From CAG-390 sp045544735 (lineage in GTDB: Bacteria; Bacillota; Clostridia; Oscillospirales; CAG-272): a stretch of 6,605 bases of DNA. A program made the position numbers and the translations under genes. Below the pieces are notes generated by a model. The model did not search any database. It saw only the letters and a program-made list of their open reading frames with translations, and had not been told where the DNA came from. Shown here in pieces: positions 6,064-6,605 of the stretch. Position 1 is the first letter of the stretch. The number at the start of each line of letters is the position of its first letter. The stretch covers positions 1 to 6,605 of the forward strand of contig JAZPZM010000071.1 in the NCBI GenBank assembly GCA_045544735.1. Direction: 5' to 3'.

Positions 6064-6132
6064 AGACTTTCCCTTTCGGACTCTCGCCGTGTGCTTTGGC
6101 TGTGCGAAATGTAGGCACTAACAATTTGCCTC

Positions 6133-6223
6133 GGCTTTTGGGAGAGGTGTCGGCGTAGCCGACGGAGAGGGCTTACGCGCCCCCTCTCAGTCGCTAACGC
6201 GCCAGCTCTCCCAAAGGGAGAGC
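6133..6223. repeat. Cloverleaf-like foldable repeat between the two 109-nt copies
   Basis: TTTGGGAGAG (6137-6146) pairs with CTCTCCCAAA (6206-6215) and encloses three arms: GTCGGC/GCCGAC (6149-6154 with 6158-6163), GAGAGGG/CCCTCTC (6165-6171 with 6182-6188), and a weak CGC/GCG (6192-6194 with 6199-6201). The closing strand can instead fold into GCTCTCCC-AAA-GGGAGAGC (6205-6223), so two exclusive structures exist. I recall similar 'CTCTCCC..GGGAGAG' intergenic repeats from gut Clostridia genomes, but cannot verify that here. The flanks 6064-6132 and 6224-6293 show no gene and no clear structure. Confidence 0.65.
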
Positions 6224-6293
6224 CTTATGTCTGCAATCGCCTTTTGATAGTGCGCATCCGTATTTTTAGTGCTACACCCTAATAAATCGGTTG

Positions 6294-6402
6294 GGTGCGA
6301 ACATCAAGCGCCGTTTTTCGGCGGAAAAACGGCGAGATTCGCTCGTCGCGGAGCGGAACAACGCTCCGCGACTTCGGAATGACGCGCGAGAGTGCGCTAT
6401 TC
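6294..6402 (-). repeat. 109-nt two-hairpin element, copy B (inverted)
   Basis: Read on the minus strand it has the same backbone as copy A at 5955-6063: GAATAGCGCACT, 6-nt variable CTCGCG, CGTCATTCCGAAG, hairpin 1 (GTCGCGGAGCG against CGCTCCGCGAC, loop TTGTTC), CGAGCGAATCT, hairpin 2 (CGCCGTTTTTC against GAAAAACGGCG, loop CGCC), CTTGATGTTCGCACC. Compared with copy A, 5 of 10 inner pairs in stem 1 and 6 of 11 pairs in stem 2 differ, and each difference is compensated on the other arm. Confidence 0.85.
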
Positions 6403-6419
6403 CCGCTCTCTTTAAAGAA

Positions 6420-6450
6420 CTTCGGAATGACGTGCGAGAGTGCGCTATTC
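6420..6450 (-). repeat. Extra 31-nt head module of the 109-nt element
   Basis: On the minus strand: GAATAGCGCACT, CTCGCA, CGTCATTCCGAAG. It matches the head of copy B (6372-6402) except for one base in the 6-nt variable piece, lies in tandem 48 bp from it, and lacks both hairpins. The 17 nt between them include the palindrome TCTTTAAAGA. It looks like a partial copy or a deletion remnant. Confidence 0.8.
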
Positions 6451-6466
6451 CGTTTTCAATACAAAC

Positions 6467-6494
6467 GCTTTTTGCCACAAGGCAAAAAGCTTCC
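6467..6494 (+). repeat. Hairpin GCTTTTTGCC with TTCC tail, right copy
   Basis: GCTTTTTGCC (6467-6476), loop ACAA, GGCAAAAAGC (6481-6490), then TTCC. It is the counterpart of the hairpin at 5877-5901, with one extra base pair and a different loop. It lies directly before the ATTTCAC hairpin array. Confidence 0.7.
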
Positions 6495-6499
6495 TTAAC

Positions 6500-6605
6500 A
6501 TTTTGCGCAAGCAAAATATTTCACATTTCGCAAAGCGAAATATTTCACATTTGCCCAAAGGGCAAATATTTCACACGGCGAAGCCGTATTTCACTGAAAA
6601 CGCTC
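6500..6605. repeat. Tandem hairpin array with invariant ATTTCAC linker, cut by the window end
   Basis: Five palindromes in a row: ATTTTGC-GCAA-GCAAAAT (6500-6517), ATTTCGC-AAA-GCGAAAT (6525-6541), ATTTGCCC-AAA-GGGCAAAT (6549-6567), ACGGC-GAA-GCCGT (6575-6587), and GAAAACGCTC (6596-6605), the first half of a hairpin that is complete at 140-158. Between each pair stands exactly ATTTCAC (6518-6524, 6542-6548, 6568-6574, 6588-6594). Stems differ in sequence and length (5 to 8 bp), loops are 3-4 nt, and the linker never changes. It is not a CRISPR: the constant part is only 7 nt and the variable parts are self-complementary. Confidence 0.8.

Noticed and set aside
5861..6121. Short open frames in the repeat block, including 6272-6514 and 6295-6498
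   Set aside because: They run through the hairpin repeats, translate the repeated words twice in the same product, and have no convincing ribosome site.
6500..6605. CRISPR array
   Set aside because: The constant part is 7 nt, the variable parts are 13-19 nt palindromes, and no cas gene is present.

Overview
This window looks like a chromosomal stretch from an uncultured gut-type Clostridia (Bacillota). The clues are consensus sigma-A promoters, G-rich Shine-Dalgarno sites, a Gram-positive style CsaB pyruvyltransferase domain, and intergenic space crowded with short hairpin repeats of a kind I recall from Oscillospirales-like genomes. The taxonomic call is inference only.

Layout. Positions 1-60 hold a strong, probably bidirectional intrinsic terminator, and 61-158 hold a small array of hairpins. 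Three minus-strand genes follow. Reading in their direction, these are holA (DNA polymerase III delta, 4295-3252), then a 204-bp AT-rich gap that precedes a membrane-anchored DUF1287 protein (3027-2353), then 21 bp downstream a large fusion of a GT4-like glycosyltransferase with a CsaB-like polysaccharide pyruvyltransferase (2331-160). The last two probably form an envelope operon: the fusion would add and pyruvylate a sugar on a cell-wall polymer, and the DUF1287 protein would act outside the membrane. The gap upstream of them carries four DnaA-box-like TGTGG(A/G)AA words.

A divergent promoter region (4296-4486) separates holA from a plus-strand Gfo/Idh/MocA-type protein (4487-5791). That gene has a perfect TTGACA-17-TATAAT promoter, a good ribosome binding site, codon use unlike its neighbours and its own terminator. 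It looks like a strongly expressed single-gene unit of sugar metabolism. It lacks the usual catalytic lysine of the EKP motif and in places resembles GH109 glycosidases.

Positions 5832-6605 carry no credible gene but are densely structured. They contain a 7-bp tandem repeat, two 109-nt elements (5955-6063 and 6294-6402) in inverted orientation with identical length and backbone, and a foldable cloverleaf-like repeat between them. After these come an extra 31-nt half-copy and a tandem array of hairpins joined by an invariant ATTTCAC linker that runs off the window end. In the 109-nt pair the stem sequences differ but every change is matched on the opposite arm. This conserved-linker, exchangeable-stem design is the most unusual thing in the window.
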